This document shows, piece by piece, positions 54,393-54,643 of a stretch of DNA of 54,643 bases; position 1 is the stretch's first letter, and the number at the start of each line of letters is the position of its first letter. Source of the stretch: Anaerovibrio sp. RM50 (GTDB lineage Bacteria > Bacillota > Negativicutes > Selenomonadales > Selenomonadaceae); NCBI RefSeq assembly GCF_000622005.1, contig NZ_JHWV01000017.1, positions 1 to 54,643 of the forward strand, given 5' to 3'. The notes under the pieces were generated by a model that saw only the letters and a program-made list of their open reading frames with translations, was not told the DNA's origin and did no database searches. The position numbers and the translations under genes were made by a program.

Positions 54393-54643
54393 ATGCCACA
54401 TAAAAAGAAAGCGACTACTGAAGAAATAATTAGAGTCATTCATGCATACTTATCTGAAGAAATTGAATTAAAAGATGCTGCCCAGCAACTTCAAGTTCAT
54501 ACTTCCACGATACGTAGATGGATAAGACATTATAAGGCCGAAGGGATCCAATTTTTTATGCCTCACGAACATAATCGTGTGTACTCAGCAGAGCTAAAGA
54601 TGAAGGCTGTTCTTAGTTATTTAAACGGTGAAGGCGGCTATAT
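54393..54643 (+). CDS. IS3-family transposase OrfA (partial, runs off the end)
   Basis: The 83 residues visible start MPHKKKATTEEIIRVIHAYL. A helix-turn-helix is seen in KDAAQQLQVHTSTIRRWIR (about 30-48), and a second basic repeat begins at VYSAELKMKAVLSYLNGEGG, as in IS150-like OrfA proteins with two HTH units. AGGGGGA lies 7 nt before the ATG but is sequestered in a hairpin. The 3' part is beyond the window. Confidence 0.85.
   Translation, partial: MPHKKKATTEEIIRVIHAYLSEEIELKDAAQQLQVHTSTIRRWIRHYKAEGIQFFMPHEHNRVYSAELKMKAVLSYLNGEGGY

Larger units (their letters stand above)
54335..54643 (+). mobile_element. IS3-type insertion sequence, left end (continues past the window)
   Basis: The terminus probably starts TGCTCCCCCTATAAG at 54335. 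A near-perfect hairpin follows (54338-54356 with 54368-54385), then a transposase OrfA gene. The right end and orfB lie outside the window, so family placement rests on the HTH protein and general layout. Confidence 0.75.

Overview
The window is one dense, almost entirely plus-strand stretch of a bacterial chromosome, dominated by housekeeping genes. Gene content and order are Firmicutes-like: phoH-ybeY-era-recO, CtsR, CIRCE-controlled groESL, RNase Y-YmdB, a leucine T-box, a glmS ribozyme, and the radA/yacL/ispDF/cysS/mrnC/rlmB/yacP/sigH string. An 11-subunit complex I operon (nuoABCDHIJKLMN), a rubredoxin-first rubrerythrin and moderate GC point to the anaerobic Negativicutes, probably a Selenomonadaceae-like bacterium (inference; no 16S gene is present). 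DNA near the right edge (Fic protein, IS element) is accessory. The left edge holds a broken tRNA gene that may mark the border of an integrated element.

Layout. 1-400: minus-strand tRNA-Ser(UGA), directly followed by the 5' two thirds of a tRNA-Ser(GCU) that runs into foreign-looking sequence with three tandem TGTGGACA repeats. 530-3732: phoH, a ybeY-era gene fusion and recO. 3787-5127: rubrerythrin, a small secreted protein and a signal-peptide-sized micro-ORF. 5349-8044: the t6A operon tsaE-tsaB-rimI-tsaD. 8120-10134: a cytoplasmic sensor kinase and its ANTAR (RNA-binding) response regulator. 10243-12292: CIRCE-groES-groEL. 12299-14573: a 127-nt palindrome, the glmS promoter, the glmS ribozyme and glmS. 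14727-18404: guaB and an OmpR-type two-component pair. 18483-21151: clpB behind an inverted operator. 21247-23868: leucine T-box, leuA and dtd. 24023-28861: RNase Y (apparently with an AUU start), an unknown protein, YmdB, a PHP phosphatase and a P-loop/Asp23 fusion. 28929-30709 (minus): tRNA-Gln and a DUF4127 protein. 30997-32601: rsmD, coaD and a coiled-coil protein. 32683-36670: ctsR with its own operator, a 50-aa membrane peptide, radA, carD and yacL. 36776-43058: ispD, ispF, cysS, mrnC, thyX, rlmB, yacP and sigH. 43274-52942: the nuo operon without nuoEFG. 53204-54643: a ComFB-like protein, a class II Fic protein and the left end of an IS3-type element.

How the parts work together. Ribosome and tRNA quality control recurs: YbeY-Era, TsaBDE/RimI, RsmD, RlmB, Mini-III, Dtd, YacP, RNase Y. 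Proteostasis is split between HrcA (CIRCE at groESL) and, by inference, CtsR. An AGTCAAAN octamer repeated in tandem is found at only two promoters, ctsR and clpB, and looks like a lineage-specific CtsR operator. Three RNA switches or processing elements are readable: the glmS ribozyme, the leucine T-box, and an RNA-binding ANTAR regulator whose target is not seen here.

Strongest leads: the octamer operator shared by ctsR and clpB; the YbeY-Era fusion; the non-AUG start of RNase Y; the P-loop-Asp23 fusion beside RNase Y/YmdB; the interrupted tRNA-Ser(GCU); and the large palindrome plus 5'-end hairpin around the glmS leader. I found no CRISPR array and no complete prophage.
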